Origin: JAXDAY01 sp034679345
GTDB lineage: Bacteria; Eisenbacteria; RBG-16-71-46; CAIMUX01; VGJL01
DNA: 64,000 nucleotides
Direction: 5' to 3'
Assembly: GCA_034679345.1 (NCBI GenBank)
Contig: JAXDAY010000034.1
Location: forward strand, 42,261-106,260
The number at the start of each line of letters is the position of its first letter. The stretch's first letter is position 1. Positions 63,001 to 64,000 of the stretch are shown piece after piece. Under the pieces are notes generated by a model that saw only the letters and a list, made by a program, of their open reading frames with translations, was not told the origin of the DNA and searched no databases. The position numbers and the translations under genes were made by a program.

Positions 63001-63548
63001 GAGCCGCTCCCATTATAGGTGAGAGTCTCGGACGTGACTCGCTGGCACCAGTCGTTCCCGTAGCCCGCCCCGCACTGCCAGCAGAGGTCGTCGGATTGCT
63101 CTCTGTCCCCTCCAATCCAGAGCGAACGGGCGCCCGATATGATCGGCGCCTCGACACCCTCGCCCAAGTCGAGGGTGTTGTCGATGACTCGGAAGAAAGT
63201 GAACTCGTTGGCTGTCAGGTCCTTCGACGTCCAGCCCGCTCCGTTATGAATCAGAGGGGGCGGCGGATCGAACGGACCGTTTCCGCGATCGAAGGTCCAA
63301 CGCACCGCCTCTTCGTCGTTCAGCGCGGAGCGCGCGTAGTACTCTCCGCCGATGATCTGATAGTCGCCGTACCACACCGTGTCCGCGCGGAGACCTCTCT
63401 CCGCTATCTCGTGGTGCGGCTCTCTCGCCAGGTCCGCTGGAACCTGGGCCCGCTGCATCGTGAACGGCAGCTCCCCCCGGCCGGCGCCAACCGCCGACGA
63501 CACGTCGAGCACCAGAAGCAGCGCGAGGATGAGATACGAGGATCTCAT
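60099..63548 (-). CDS. Large secreted Cys-rich protein with FlgD-like/type IX sorting tail
   Basis: Protein of 1149 residues. Signal peptide (about 1-22, SYLILALLLVLDVSSAVGAG). The N-terminal half is beta-rich and contains many Cys (for example LCWQCGAGYGNDWC, DPCACRLESN), probably disulfide-bonded, with sandwich-like VTLSFKYFQQSEPCWDGTQI and YTIVIEYIADVAW. Around residue 700-860 a mixed region (LYIDAYDRGIAQLVVENAL, YRTIVVNYGLFN, LFEQWLISPLC) looks like a GATase-like Rossmann module. The last 85 residues (FQNEPNPFNPRTSIRFSLAQ … GSGVFWTQMSAG) are a textbook FlgD-like sorting tail. ATG at 63548 is preceded by GGGAGGC. Monocistronic. Substrate or partner unknown. Confidence 0.85.
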   Translation of the reverse strand: MRSSYLILALLLVLDVSSAVGAGRGELPFTMQRAQVPADLAREPHHEIAERGLRADTVWYGDYQIIGGEYYARSALNDEEAVRWTFDRGNGPFDPPPPLIHNGAGWTSKDLTANEFTFFRVIDNTLDLGEGVEAPIISGARSLWIGGDREQSDDLCWQCGAGYGNDWCQRVTSETLTYNGSGSVTLSFKYFQQSEPCWDGTQIFLRRPDTSELMLNPYPPNTCDNNLAFVGGFTDSIGRFDLPATYTRVIAEAEFEGAAAYTIVIEYIADVAWSDEDCQYATRWGPFGVDDITVVGGGENKTYSFETGLENWTPGLCDPVGEYSSVVDVNCYTILDPCACRLESNVIEMHQEACDAGVHPVGQWNWIESPIVDTGTTDVKTIFLEYDMYAELPLDNGVLYRPGWRYYPFTCEETGATIWSERVGQDDFWYVGADPVCYRERVGGTSLDIPGVPVPSTVRMVKAIIELLGDCEAFEIENCSGVTNFTPLYDNFVVGVTAGRFAPIIQADNGRTFQDAGSYLESDPTGSALFNVRVPGPANTTRDIYMDDLTKPERSGDSLIVVGPLPTSDPNTRWEARLWWRVAKRSPFNADKEGGAVSRYKTWKDRVADGKLIDRPHRPHFTFGWMDSNQAGFAIHRNRFISSFREDDDDFVSEGHPENEMIWDDCLYPGTRIEYFITSNFASTPNLLYYFPDTSGGGFLEFEILPGVRTANVPNCGGAGFNFCAFHPATLYIDAYDRGIAQLVVENALNTILNGADPCALEEGCRIPFDRNWDRYDYTDASTNYNVPFARGSIAWSNNGMTLNQILGYRTIVVNYGLFNAATEDLDYQLFEQWLISPLCGANLNRQAFIANGDKVGELMENPTWTTGHAQSFLNNILGAMLFCDAFNGISQDPDCSPTSSSYCVRWLPVGGGAFDAEIAVDAYGNYCPNVYGFNVYDQAGTGSGNRYYDAEDGSKTAAYAQITNEDLSTNGNYRSVLDGVSWHHMARRGSGPGEDYCPTDASEIIGACIGELGAAMKWGHGASGYAGIPKLIDVETLAACQGTWNLPSDADEPGSLMVNRLFQNEPNPFNPRTSIRFSLAQPEAVRLLVYDVNGRLVRTLVDGKRDAGLHVVDWDGTNDSGHRVGSGVFWTQMSAGSYVSNKKMVILK

Positions 63549-63818
63549 GGCATGCCTCCCGTCTCCGTGCTCTTCCGCTTTGGGGTCCTGGACCGCGACG
63601 GAAACCGGAGCCCGCTACGGCAGTGAGTTCTACCGTCATGCGGCGTCGCAGTCCGACTAAGAGAGGGGACCGCCACGTCCCTTGGCCTTCCCCCCCGTTG
63701 TCGAGATCTGGAGGTTGGGGGGCATGTCCGCGGAACGCGAGACGCCTGAGAGCGCCTGAAGAATGCTAGGCGCCGATTCTCACGGTGGTCAAGCGCTCAA
63801 TTGTTTGAAGCACGCGAC

Positions 63819-63850
63819 ACGGCGCCCCGGGGATCCCCCCGGGGCGCCGT
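63819..63850. terminator. Perfect 14-base-pair hairpin, probable terminator
   Basis: ACGGCGCCCCGGGG (63819-63832), loop ATCC, and CCCCGGGGCGCCGT (63837-63850) form a perfect stem. It contains the same ACGGCGCCCCGG core as the hairpin at 60055-60083. No T-run follows. It probably ends a transcript entering from the right or isolates the upstream region of the secreted-protein gene. Confidence 0.55.
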
Positions 63851-63941
63851 TCTGGGTCGCGCTGCTATTTAGAACTAGACAGAATGGAACGACCGGCTCG
63901 CGATTCGTAAAGTCGTGCCGTCCTTGGAGGGGCGGTCGACG

Positions 63942-63966
63942 GAGGTGGCGGGCGAGCCGCCACCTC
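63942..63966. repeat. Perfect 10-base-pair inverted repeat
   Basis: GAGGTGGCGG (63942-63951) and CCGCCACCTC (63957-63966) with loop GCGAG. It could be a terminator stem, a leader structure or an operator for a gene beyond the window; the sequence alone does not decide. Confidence 0.4.
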
Positions 63967-64000
63967 GAACCGCGGGTTAGCACCTTGCGGCGCCAGAGCC

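Larger units (their letters stand above)
63549..64000. other. Intergenic region with no gene seen
   Basis: 452 bases at the window end without a convincing open frame, tRNA or known RNA. It holds the upstream region of the large secreted protein (no clear -35/-10 pair found), a strong hairpin at 63819-63850 and another at 63942-63966. A short minus-strand frame at 63789-63983 lacks a ribosome-binding site and runs through both hairpins, so it is not called. Confidence 0.6.

Noticed and set aside
63789..63983. Small minus-strand open frame at the window end
   Set aside because: No ribosome-binding site, runs through two perfect hairpins, and its translation shows no recognisable feature.

Overview
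The window is a gene-dense, high-GC (roughly two-thirds G+C by eye) bacterial chromosome segment from a Gram-negative (diderm) organism. Evidence for an outer membrane includes a SurA/PpiD-type chaperone, secreted proteins with FlgD-like/type IX-style C-terminal tails, a beta-barrel-like protein and lipoproteins. The 'PNPFNP…' C-terminal tails, a CxxxY-type CcmE, SelA, and many secreted Ig-repeat, propeller and C25-like proteins suggest an uncultured lineage of the FCB/Eisenbacteria-Latescibacteria-Gemmatimonadota neighbourhood. That placement is an inference; no marker gene was searched.

Layout. 1-2046: an EF-G with its start outside the window. 2176-6727: a complete branched-chain-amino-acid-type ABC importer (livK-H-M-G-F), translationally coupled to selA, a CpsD-like/SPOR fusion, smc, tatC and coaX (to 14921). 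15017-22023: groES-groEL, then folB, folK, a deoxynucleoside kinase, panB, panC, a GlmU-uridyltransferase/HIT fusion, a LytR_C protein and tatA, nearly all with overlapping start and stop codons. 21962-26150 (minus): a surface-glycan-like cluster (DegT aminotransferase, radical SAM/SPASM, methyltransferase, GT87). 26333-31816: three secreted proteins (C25-like, NLP-like, unknown). 31813-35912 (minus): PpiD-like isomerase, flippase, FemAB-like transferase. 36074-40243: two tandem DUF21/CBS/CorC proteins, a seven-repeat propeller, endonuclease III. 40298-41499 (minus): glycine-zipper protein and a zinc-ribbon protein. 41665-46054: dnaE and a PHP phosphoesterase. 46051-52040: a cytochrome c maturation cluster (ccmE-F-I-like-hypothetical-A-B-C-D). 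52377-60017: a four-gene envelope operon of unusual composition. 60099-63548 (minus): a large secreted Cys-rich protein. 63549-64000: no gene seen, two strong hairpins.

How genes work together. Coenzyme A supply (panB, panC, coaX), folate (folB, folK), peptidoglycan/LPS precursor (GlmU domain), export (tatA, tatC) and heme attachment (ccm) are all represented. The most unusual theme is a series of apparent pseudoenzymes, where a recognisable fold has lost its key catalytic residues: a CpsD-like domain without Walker A, a HIT domain without its HxHxH, a C25 protease with His replaced by Asn, and an alpha/beta-hydrolase fold without Ser and His. Best candidate for an undescribed system: the coupled operon at 52377-60017 (pseudo-hydrolase, CsgG-like protein carrying a peptidoglycan-binding insert, beta-barrel-like protein, 1520-residue Ig-repeat lipoprotein). 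Several sigma70-like promoters can be read, with -35 TTGAC-like boxes and -10 boxes mostly of the form TAGRNT, 17-18 bases apart. No tRNA, rRNA, CRISPR or insertion sequence was found.
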